NCBI RefSeq assembly: GCF_001541095.1
Contig: NZ_LMXH01000007.1
Location: 10,391-74,390, forward strand
DNA: 64,000 nucleotides
Direction: 5' to 3'
DNA from: Paenibacillus sp. FJAT-26967
GTDB taxonomy: Bacteria > Bacillota > Bacilli > Paenibacillales > NBRC-103111
Position 1 is the stretch's first letter; each line of letters opens with the position of its first letter. Under the pieces are notes generated by a model. That model had not been told where the DNA came from. It did no database searches and saw only the letters and a list, made by a program, of their open reading frames with translations. Below are positions 8,849 to 16,081 of this stretch, piece after piece. Both the position numbers and the translations under genes were made by a program.

Positions 8849-8916
8849 CTGTGCATCACCGCTTCTTATTTGATAAAACAAGGCAGGCATCCGGGGCCGT
8901 TACGGCAGCCCCAGGC

Positions 8917-9963
8917 TCAGGCCACCGCAGTTCCGATCCGTGCCAGCTGATCCAGCAGCTTCCGCTCAAGCTGAATAATTTCCTCTTGAAATTGGCTGAT
9001 TACGGTCTGATTTTTCTGCGTCTCTTCCGCACTGCCTTGTTCTCTTTTATGGATAAACATGACAAAATGGATGAGTTTCTTCCACGCTTCATGGCAATCG
9101 TTCATAAGCGTCTGAGTCTGTGCTATCCGAGCCGGATCTTCTTCGTTTGCCGCCATGAATTTCAAGATCATTTTAAAGAGCACTTTTTGCGTGTTCGCAT
9201 AAGCCATACCCATGCCCGTATCGTGATTCAGAAGATAATCGAATTTGGGCCCGATCAGTTGCTCCTCTTGCCCTGCATATTCAAGAATCATACCGGACAG
9301 ATCTGTTAATACGCCGGAAGCAGGGGCGGTGACAGGCGAAGTAAGAGGTTTCAGGACTTTAATGGTGCCGCGCATATATTCAAAGGATTCATTATAAAGC
9401 CGGTACCCGGATTCCAGCATCTCGTAGAGCATGTAGAATTGGGAACATACATCGCCGGTACGGGTGCGCAGGGCAGGATAAGGTTTGCTGTTGGTTAAGG
9501 AAACGTTGTGCTCGCCATCCTGAATAACGAATACCTTTCTTTCGCTGTCAAACCCTTTAATCAGGGTCAAATGAGGATGATCTTTCTTTAGATATTCCTC
9601 GCAGTAGAAGATCGCCTTTTTATTGACCGGTACAAAGACAGGCCATCCGTTCCTTACTTGCTCTTCAATCTTCAGGACGAGGTCCTCATCTGCGGGTAAA
9701 GCAGCGATCTCCAGACCCAGTTTTTCTTTCAGAACAAAGGCTTCGGTCAAATCTAAAGAATCGTTATTGTAAGGCTGCGGAAATTGGGGATCGGACCGGA
9801 CATTATAATGGAGATAAAAGTAGAAATACAGATAGAACAAATCGGGATTCTGTTGTCCATACGCTTGAGTCGCTATATACTTGGGCACATAAAAGCAATT
9901 CAGTCCATGTTCGTCATACAAGTTCTGATCAAATAAACAGTCAATCCCATCAATGACTTGCAT
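8917..9963 (-). CDS. BtrH/C39-like protein, candidate carrier-protein-to-amine acyltransferase
   Basis: A 348-residue soluble protein. The first ~200 residues look like the BtrH N-terminal, papain/C39-like fold: a Cys near the N-terminus (GIDC, residue 9, and GLNC, residue 22), then a His followed by hydrophobics and a turn (HPHLTLIKGFD, ~134) and an Asp in a following strand (VFVIQDGEH). In butirosin biosynthesis BtrH passes an acyl chain from carrier protein BtrI to the aminoglycoside amine. Its place between the biosynthetic genes and the exporter, in an operon with a free ACP and no thioesterase or condensation domain, makes it the best candidate for product release. The family call rests on pattern only; the C-terminal ~140 residues are helical and unassigned. 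Confidence 0.5.
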   Translation of the reverse strand: MQVIDGIDCLFDQNLYDEHGLNCFYVPKYIATQAYGQQNPDLFYLYFYFYLHYNVRSDPQFPQPYNNDSLDLTEAFVLKEKLGLEIAALPADEDLVLKIEEQVRNGWPVFVPVNKKAIFYCEEYLKKDHPHLTLIKGFDSERKVFVIQDGEHNVSLTNSKPYPALRTRTGDVCSQFYMLYEMLESGYRLYNESFEYMRGTIKVLKPLTSPVTAPASGVLTDLSGMILEYAGQEEQLIGPKFDYLLNHDTGMGMAYANTQKVLFKMILKFMAANEEDPARIAQTQTLMNDCHEAWKKLIHFVMFIHKREQGSAEETQKNQTVISQFQEEIIQLERKLLDQLARIGTAVA

Positions 9964-10033
9964 CGCTTAACCCCCCGGCAATTTAGACTCGGTTCCTCAA
10001 AGTACACTCATACGGCTTGTACACTAAATGGGC

Positions 10034-11134
10034 CTACGCCCGTGACGGCCATTTAACAAACCGCCCGTCCTTCACCTGGTGTGTGTTCCAGGCAAAATTC
10101 ATAGGCTCCCCTTTGTAGTTCACGTGCAGCTTCCCTACAAGAGAATCCTTCGTAAAGCTCTCCATCCGGATCTTGTCGATAAACGCATGCAGCCCTCTTT
10201 GAGCCAGGATGTGAATGGACTCCAGACCTTGACGGGCGGCCAAGTAACTTGTTACCGAATAGGCCCCGGGTTCCAGGCCCGACAAGTCCACATACCTTTG
10301 GCGAAACGCTTCATAATCGGAATGGTCCGTATTAACTCCCGTAGAGACCACATAGACTTCACCCTGTAAACCTTGGGCCGCAGCCAGAAACTCCTCCAGA
10401 TAAGCATCGTCTCCCAGAACCACCGAACCTCGGTAACCGGCTTCCTTTAACTGTTCAAGAAGTTCTGCCCCTGCCAGATAAGTTCCGGCAAAAACAACGG
10501 TGTCCAAACCGGCCAGATTAGTGGCGGTCAAGGCATGGCCCTTCCCGTCCGATTCCGTCGCCACCTCGATCCCGCTGCGCACAAGAGTGCCTCTTAATAA
10601 TCCGGCCAGAGTACGCCCGTACAGAATATCCTGCCAGACGAGAGCAACCTTGCCGGCGCCTCCCCGTACGACCACATCCGTCATCGCTTCAGCCATGTCA
10701 TCGTCTCTTCCGTAATACCGGACAACATTGCGCAGCCCCATCGCCGTAAGAAGCGGATTGGAAGTACCCGGCGCAAGGAAGGGGATGCCCGCTTGCTCGT
10801 ACACTTGAGCGGCACGGAGAGCCTCCGTGCTGCTGCAGTGACCGATCACGATATCCGCTCCTGATCTGACGAGCCGCCTGGGAGCGGTACTGTCGTCGTT
10901 CTCATCGAGCGTATCCTCTTCCCACAGCAGTTCAAGCTCGTAGGGAGGATCGCTTTGCAGCCATTCTTGGGCGCCTGCCAAACACCCGAAGCACAGCTCC
11001 CTGGCATGCGCACTGGTCAGATTGCTGCTGATTCCCAGTCTGACCTTGGGGCGCCGGTTATTGGTCCGGGGAAGTCTGAGAAGCTCCCCCGGATTAAAGG
11101 ATGTGGAACCGGCTATCGTAGCTAGGCTGTTCAT
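10034..11134 (-). CDS. Periplasmic-binding-protein type I fold protein without signal peptide
   Basis: A 366-residue protein similar to LivK/AmiC/urea-binding proteins: an N-terminal strand with RLGISSNLTSAHA, then GADIVIGHCSSTEALRAA and a GTSNPLLTAMG segment typical of the ligand pocket. There is no signal peptide or lipobox, and no amino-acid ABC permease gene nearby, so it is probably cytoplasmic. AmiC of Pseudomonas is a precedent for a cytosolic member that senses a small amide. Inside a biosynthetic operon it might sense, carry or sequester an intermediate; this is inference. The neighbouring gene spacings are 33 and 70 bp. Confidence 0.7.
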   Translation of the reverse strand: MNSLATIAGSTSFNPGELLRLPRTNNRRPKVRLGISSNLTSAHARELCFGCLAGAQEWLQSDPPYELELLWEEDTLDENDDSTAPRRLVRSGADIVIGHCSSTEALRAAQVYEQAGIPFLAPGTSNPLLTAMGLRNVVRYYGRDDDMAEAMTDVVVRGGAGKVALVWQDILYGRTLAGLLRGTLVRSGIEVATESDGKGHALTATNLAGLDTVVFAGTYLAGAELLEQLKEAGYRGSVVLGDDAYLEEFLAAAQGLQGEVYVVSTGVNTDHSDYEAFRQRYVDLSGLEPGAYSVTSYLAARQGLESIHILAQRGLHAFIDKIRMESFTKDSLVGKLHVNYKGEPMNFAWNTHQVKDGRFVKWPSRA

Positions 11135-11167
11135 CGGAACACTCCCGTTCTCCTCATATTCGCCTCG

Positions 11168-11632
11168 TTAGACGGTCGGCATGAAATAATGGTAAAATTC
11201 CAGATCCTTCTCAAATCCGACTCTTTCGTACAGCGTCTGAGCGCTGTGATTATGTACAGAGGTCGACAGAATCAGACCTTTGCCTCCGGTACTCCGTGAA
11301 AGTTCCGCTGCCTTCCCAATCAGCATTTCTCCCACCCGCTTGCCACGCATTTCCGGGATGACGTACAGGTCATTCAGAATCCATAATTTTTTTAGAGAGA
11401 CGCTGGAAAAGCTCGGATACAGCTGGGTAAACCCCACTGCGGTATCATGCTCGTAAGCAAGGAAAAGAACCGATTCCCCATTCCGGAGCCGATCTTCAAG
11501 GAATCTCCTGGCTTGACCCGGGTCACTGTCCTGCTTGTAGAACTGTCTATAGGAGTCAAACAGCGGAACAAGATCGTCGATCTGCTTGTCAGATGCGGCA
11601 ATAACACGGACATTGGCTGTTAATTCAGACAT
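11168..11632 (-). CDS. GNAT-family N-acetyltransferase
   Basis: A 154-residue single-domain GNAT. The acetyl-CoA-binding region is LNDLYVIPEMRGKRVGEML (~88-106, R-G-x-R-V-G), with the C-terminal HNHSAQTLYERVGFEK typical of the fold. It follows the FAD oxidase by 12 bp. In this pathway it could acylate the hydrazine or a diaminobutyrate amine, or acetylate the product for self-protection. It is not obviously EctA-like despite the EctB-like enzyme nearby. The substrate is unknown. Confidence 0.8.
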   Translation of the reverse strand: MSELTANVRVIAASDKQIDDLVPLFDSYRQFYKQDSDPGQARRFLEDRLRNGESVLFLAYEHDTAVGFTQLYPSFSSVSLKKLWILNDLYVIPEMRGKRVGEMLIGKAAELSRSTGGKGLILSTSVHNHSAQTLYERVGFEKDLEFYHYFMPTV

Positions 11633-11644
11633 TCTTAGCCCTCC

Positions 11645-12850
11645 TTATCTCGAAATAGTGGCATTATCCTGGCTATAGCGGTGGGAATCAACCCAAGGCT
11701 GCACCCTGTCAAAGCGTGACGCGTAGAAAGGGGATAAATCTACGGTGGAAGCTTTTCCGTGAAGAATAAGCTCGCTCAGCCCTCTTCCGATGGCAGGAGC
11801 CGTCTTAAAAGAAGTCCCGCTGTCTCCCGCAACCGTGTACAGCCCCGAATACGGCTCAAGCGGGCCGATGACCGGACGCGAGTCCGGACTTGTCATGAAC
11901 AAGCCGGCCCAATTCCCGCGTGCGTTAGCGTTATTCATAACCGGATACCTGCTGGCCAGCAGCTCCCGGTATTCCCTGATCAAATGATCGGGAACACTCT
12001 CGGACGCCCTGATCCTTCCATGAATGGGCCTGACACCGGATTCGGAACCCATCAGGGTACAGGACTCGCTCGTCGGACGGAACCAGGTATTATGGACATA
12101 ATCCATACATGTCGGGTGCCTCTGAGTCCGCTCCGGCGTCCAGCGAAAAGTGACAATGCGTGTCAGAGTAGGTGTCAGTCCCAGGTCGAGACCCAAAGGT
12201 GCAAACAAACGATTCGCCCCGATTCCCGCTGCTACGACAACGACAGGCGAATGGATCATTCCCTGATTGGTCAGGACCCCTTGAACCTGGTTGTTGCTGT
12301 GCACGATTCTGACGGCTCCCGTCCCGATCCGGTATTCAGCACCCAAATCCCGGGAAGCCTGCATGAAAGAATAATTAGCCGCATTAGGATCGGCATATCC
12401 CGCCGATTCTTCAAAGCCCACATAATCAATAGACTCTTCCATATACATCGAAGAGTCTATTTGATTGACTTCATCCCGGGCAATTAGCCGGATCGGGATA
12501 CCCATAGCTCGCTGCCAGCTCATATTATGCTTCAAATCGGCAAGTTTGCCGGGCGGCACGATAACGACCAGGCCGCATGGGTCGAACCCGCAGCTTCCCC
12601 CGACAATCCCTTCCCAATTCTGAAAATATTCCAGGCTCGTTAAAGCCAGCCGGGCCTCTGCTTCATTGGTATAGTTGCAGCGGACCAGCCCCCCGCTTTT
12701 TCCCGTTGCACCTGTGGAAAGCTGGGATTTTTCCAGCACCACGATTTTCCCCGCCTTTTCTCTCGCAAGATGAAAAGCCAGGCTGGTGCCGTTAATGCCG
12801 CCTCCGATAATGACTACATCCGCACAGTCGGATGATGCGTGCTTAGTCAT
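11645..12850 (-). CDS. DadA/sarcosine-oxidase-type FAD oxidoreductase, Spb39-like role proposed
   Basis: A 401-residue DAO-family flavoenzyme with dinucleotide motif VVIIGGGINGTSLAFHL (~13-29) and flavin-contacting motif STGATGKSGG (~46-55). The C-terminus PVIGPLEPYSGLYTVAGDSG is typical of the family. In known hydrazine pathways a DAO-type enzyme (Spb39) oxidatively cleaves the lysine part from the N-N adduct made by the N-hydroxylase and the cupin/MetRS enzyme, leaving hydrazinoacetic acid. The co-occurrence of all these parts here supports the same role. On sequence alone it could also be an ordinary D-amino-acid or sarcosine oxidase. Confidence 0.75.
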   Translation of the reverse strand: MTKHASSDCADVVIIGGGINGTSLAFHLAREKAGKIVVLEKSQLSTGATGKSGGLVRCNYTNEAEARLALTSLEYFQNWEGIVGGSCGFDPCGLVVIVPPGKLADLKHNMSWQRAMGIPIRLIARDEVNQIDSSMYMEESIDYVGFEESAGYADPNAANYSFMQASRDLGAEYRIGTGAVRIVHSNNQVQGVLTNQGMIHSPVVVVAAGIGANRLFAPLGLDLGLTPTLTRIVTFRWTPERTQRHPTCMDYVHNTWFRPTSESCTLMGSESGVRPIHGRIRASESVPDHLIREYRELLASRYPVMNNANARGNWAGLFMTSPDSRPVIGPLEPYSGLYTVAGDSGTSFKTAPAIGRGLSELILHGKASTVDLSPFYASRFDRVQPWVDSHRYSQDNATISR

Positions 12851-12862
12851 AATAACGTCTCC

Positions 12863-14137
12863 TTAAACACTCAAAAGTGTATCTTCCAGGACTTGCTCCA
12901 TAGAGCGTCTTAAAATACCAAGTCCGGCCTTCAGGTTCTCATCTGAGATCGTCAATGGAGGAAGCAGCTTAACGACTTGATCGGACCGGCCGCAAGTTTC
13001 AATGATCAGACCGTTCGTAAATGCCTGCCTGGAAATCGTTTCGGCCAGAAGTCCATGCTTCACATCCACACCAAGCATCAAGCCTCTTCCTTTTACGACT
13101 GCTTCCCCTTCCGGAAAAAGAGTGCACAAATCCTGCAGCGTCTGCCGAATATAAGCAGACTTCACAGCAAGCGATTCCTGGAAGCGCCTGTCTCTCCAAT
13201 AATTGCGTATGGCTGCAGAGGCCCCTACAAAGCCCAGGTTATTCCCTCTGAAAGTTCCGTTGTGCTCCCCGGGCTGCCAGACATCCAGCTCCGGTTTGAG
13301 CAGGACAAGAGCCATCGGAAGCCCATAACCGCTTAAGGACTTGGCAAGACACACGATATCCGGTGTGATTCCCATTTCTTCAAAACTGAAGAACGTCCCC
13401 GTTCGGCCGCATCCCGCCTGAATGTCATCCACAATTAACGGCACTTCCAGTCTGCGGGCGAGTGAAGCAAGACCTTGCAGCCATTCGGATGTTGCCGTGT
13501 TCAGGCCTCCTTCTCCCTGGACCAGCTCCACCAGAAAGCCGGCCGGCGGCTCTACTCCGCTTCCCCGGTTGGTCAGGGTCTTCTCCATGTATTCCAGCGT
13601 CGTATCGGGGCTTCCCAGAGAGCCGCAATAAGGCATGAAAGTGACACCCGGAAGACTGATCCCGGCCGCCGACCGTTTGACTGGGTCCGTAGTAGCCGAC
13701 AGCGCTCCGAGACTCATGCCGTGAAACGCATTCGTAAACGCGATGATGTTGGTCCTTCCGGTCACTTTGCGGGCAAGTTTCATGGCAGCTTCCACCGCAT
13801 TGGTGCCGGCCGGTCCCGGGAATTGCAGTTTGTAGTCCAGCCCCCGGGGCTTCAGAATATGGGTTACGAAGTCCTCGATAAAACTCCGTTTAGCAGTCGT
13901 ATACATGTCCAGGGAATGAACGATCCCCTCCTCCTGCAGATATGCGGTAATTTCTTGCCGGATCGGCCCGTTATTATGCCCGTAATTTAACGAACTCGCG
14001 CCTGATAAAAAATCCAGATAAGGGTTGCCGGCTTCATCATAGATCAGGTCTCCCGAAGCCTTTCTGAAAACCGCCGGAAAACTCCGGCAATAGCTGCGCA
14101 CATTAGATTCGTACTCTGCAAATGTAGAGTCATTCAT
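12863..14137 (-). CDS. EctB-like diaminobutyrate aminotransferase (class III, PLP)
   Basis: The ATG at 14137 lies after AAAGGAGTGATAGGAGA and starts the family sequence (MNDSTFAEYESNVRSYCRSF), giving 424 residues; the frame continues upstream by 140 codons inside the previous gene without homology. The EctB-type N-terminus EYESNVRSY, the PLP phosphate-binding GPAGTNAVEAAMK, the IVDDIQAGCGRTG Asp and the Schiff-base Lys in CLAKSLSGYG are visible. EctB makes L-2,4-diaminobutyrate from aspartate semialdehyde. Neither EctA nor EctC is present, so ectoine is not the product; it probably supplies diaminobutyrate, or a similar diamino acid, to the natural product. Confidence 0.85.
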   Translation of the reverse strand: MNDSTFAEYESNVRSYCRSFPAVFRKASGDLIYDEAGNPYLDFLSGASSLNYGHNNGPIRQEITAYLQEEGIVHSLDMYTTAKRSFIEDFVTHILKPRGLDYKLQFPGPAGTNAVEAAMKLARKVTGRTNIIAFTNAFHGMSLGALSATTDPVKRSAAGISLPGVTFMPYCGSLGSPDTTLEYMEKTLTNRGSGVEPPAGFLVELVQGEGGLNTATSEWLQGLASLARRLEVPLIVDDIQAGCGRTGTFFSFEEMGITPDIVCLAKSLSGYGLPMALVLLKPELDVWQPGEHNGTFRGNNLGFVGASAAIRNYWRDRRFQESLAVKSAYIRQTLQDLCTLFPEGEAVVKGRGLMLGVDVKHGLLAETISRQAFTNGLIIETCGRSDQVVKLLPPLTISDENLKAGLGILRRSMEQVLEDTLLSV

Positions 14138-14180
14138 TCTCCTATCACTCCTTTTACCCGCTGAAATATTCGGGGCTGTT

Positions 14181-14744
14181 CTACTTATCCTGGCTAACTT
14201 TGGGTCTAATCTGAAACGGATTGCCGCTTTCATCAAATAACTGCTTGAAATCAAATGAGGCCAGCGTAGGGCCATTGTCATGCAGGAGCTCCAGTTTCCT
14301 GCTCGCTTCCTCCCAGGTCGGAATCTCACCTTCCTCTGCATACCACATGGCATAGGTCGGCCATTCCGGCTTAACGAACCATTCATGGCGCTGCTTGAGT
14401 GCTGTAAGGTGAAGCCCCTTGTAGACGAACTGATAAACGGAGTCAATGTCCTCCCAGAGCGATAAAGTCGAAGCCCGGGTATCGGTGGACATCGTAAACC
14501 CACCCGTATAGAACCGGGGGACACTGAAAGCCCCCCATTCTCCCCAGTCGCGCTCAAAGTTGGTGAGGTGCGTCAAATCGTCGGTTTCTTTTGCTCTGGC
14601 AATAAAACCGGGGCTGTCTTCCGCCACCTCGAATACGGGCGGCGTCAGATCCTCAAACCCTTGGACTTCTTGATGACCGTACGGTTGTTTCATGATGGCA
14701 AAAGTGGTAAAAGCAACTCGGGCCAATACATTCACCTCATTCAT
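14181..14744 (-). CDS. DUF3291-family protein
   Basis: A 187-residue protein showing the DUF3291 pattern: DSPGFIAR (~45), TLSLWEDIDSVYQFVYKGLH (~94-113), RHEWFVKP, YAMWYAEEGEIPTWEEA and LELLHDNGPTLASFDF. The family is thought to adopt a dimeric alpha/beta-barrel (ABM-like) fold and has no settled activity. It starts 8 bp after the N-hydroxylase gene, inside the operon. Proteins of this fold class include heme enzymes and monooxygenases, so a tailoring step on the N-N unit is possible, but no catalytic residue can be named from the sequence. Confidence 0.75.
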   Translation of the reverse strand: MNEVNVLARVAFTTFAIMKQPYGHQEVQGFEDLTPPVFEVAEDSPGFIARAKETDDLTHLTNFERDWGEWGAFSVPRFYTGGFTMSTDTRASTLSLWEDIDSVYQFVYKGLHLTALKQRHEWFVKPEWPTYAMWYAEEGEIPTWEEASRKLELLHDNGPTLASFDFKQLFDESGNPFQIRPKVSQDK

Positions 14745-14752
14745 TAATAGAC

Positions 14753-16069
14753 TTACATCTGATACAAACGTTCCTTAACTTCTTCTGATTTCGTCAGGTT
14801 ATGAACCGCGCTCTTGGCAATCTCCATGGAACGGAGCGAAACCAGACTGAAGGAGCCTGCATCGCCAAGCCCGTGGGTCGACTCGCACAATCCGTTCAAA
14901 TACAGATGGGGAAGCGCGTCCTCTCCCACTAACTTCACGGCGTAATCCCTCTCAACTTGTATGACTCCGAATTCGTCTACGGGCAAAGCATTCTTGACCC
15001 GTTCAAGCAGTGGCGGGAACTTCTCCCCCTTATGCCCGACTCCGAAATCCAGGAACCCTGTCGCCAGAATGACAACATCCGCCTGAACTTGACGGAAAGC
15101 TTTCGTATGGATTTCCTGCGTTAACAAATTCCAGCCCTTGTCTGCCTTTGTAATCTCTTCAGTACGGGTATTATTTATAAAACGAAATCGGTTCTTCCCG
15201 TCCAGCTTCTCTTCGTACAGGCGGAGATACAATTGGTTAATGACATCCCCATCCGCAGATGAGTAGTTCGTGTTATTAAGCTGGACCGCTATCTGTTGTT
15301 TCGAGTCCCGGGATAAACTGTAGTAATAGTCGATAAATTCCGGGAAATACACGTGATCGCTGAACGGGCTCGTATCTTTGAGGCGGAAGCCGAACGACCG
15401 GTGAATCGAGCAGATTTGTGCCGTAGAGGTCCGGTTCATGAGATCAAGCAGTATTTCTACCGCACTTTGGCTCGCGCCGATGACGGCAACCGTGGTATCC
15501 TCCTGCAGGTTGAATGATTCGATTTTCTGGATATACTCCGTCAAATGAAAAATCGAGGAACCGATATGCGGTTTGAATTCCGCCGGAATGTTAGGTGTTC
15601 TGCCCGGACCTACGATCAGGCTGCGGCACAAGTACTCTTCCCCTGCTGAGGTTTGAATCTGCCACAGCTTCTGCCCTTCCTTCCCCGCAACCATATCCAC
15701 ATGTGTAACCTGTGTCGAATATTTAACGGATTCGGAAAATTGTTCTGTAACCCACGATATATACAGGGCGTATTCTTTACGCAGCGGATAGTGAATACCC
15801 AGATTCAAGTATTCAAAGAAACGGCCGACTTCCTTCAAATAGTTAATAAAGGTATAGTGGCTTCGCGGATTACGCGGAGTAACTAAATCCCGGAGAGGAT
15901 TATTCTGGATATCGGAACCGTCCAGCAGCATCCCTTCCTGCCATTTTCTATTAGCCGATTTCTCAAGAAACAGAAAGTCCAGATCTACGTCCATTTCTTC
16001 CAATGCAATGGCAAGTGCGATATTGGATGGGCCGAATCCTATTCCGATCAGGTCATAAATGTGCGACAT
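14753..16069 (-). CDS. Lysine/ornithine N-monooxygenase (Spb38-like role proposed)
   Basis: A 438-residue flavin N-hydroxylase of the IucD/SidA type: FAD motif GIGFGPSNIALAIAL (~9-23), NADPH motif VAVIGASQSAVEILL (~190-204) and the C-terminal ATGF motif (ILATGFLDFG). The family converts the side-chain amine of lysine or ornithine to hydroxylamine. No acylase or NIS synthetase accompanies it in this operon; instead it sits beside the MetRS-like and cupin genes, as in hydrazine pathways where N6-hydroxylysine is the electrophilic nitrogen donor. A second, independent N-hydroxylase for the siderophore lies at 37994-39415. AGGTATTT with a GGGAGG lead precedes the ATG. Confidence 0.87.
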   Translation of the reverse strand: MSHIYDLIGIGFGPSNIALAIALEEMDVDLDFLFLEKSANRKWQEGMLLDGSDIQNNPLRDLVTPRNPRSHYTFINYLKEVGRFFEYLNLGIHYPLRKEYALYISWVTEQFSESVKYSTQVTHVDMVAGKEGQKLWQIQTSAGEEYLCRSLIVGPGRTPNIPAEFKPHIGSSIFHLTEYIQKIESFNLQEDTTVAVIGASQSAVEILLDLMNRTSTAQICSIHRSFGFRLKDTSPFSDHVYFPEFIDYYYSLSRDSKQQIAVQLNNTNYSSADGDVINQLYLRLYEEKLDGKNRFRFINNTRTEEITKADKGWNLLTQEIHTKAFRQVQADVVILATGFLDFGVGHKGEKFPPLLERVKNALPVDEFGVIQVERDYAVKLVGEDALPHLYLNGLCESTHGLGDAGSFSLVSLRSMEIAKSAVHNLTKSEEVKERLYQM

Positions 16070-16081
16070 AAATACCTCCCA

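Noticed and set aside
13475-13990. 171-codon plus-strand frame within the aminotransferase gene
   Set aside because: A shadow of the conserved class III aminotransferase on the other strand.
12863-14137. Ectoine biosynthesis locus
   Set aside because: Only an EctB-like enzyme is present; EctA and EctC are missing and the GNAT is not EctA-like.
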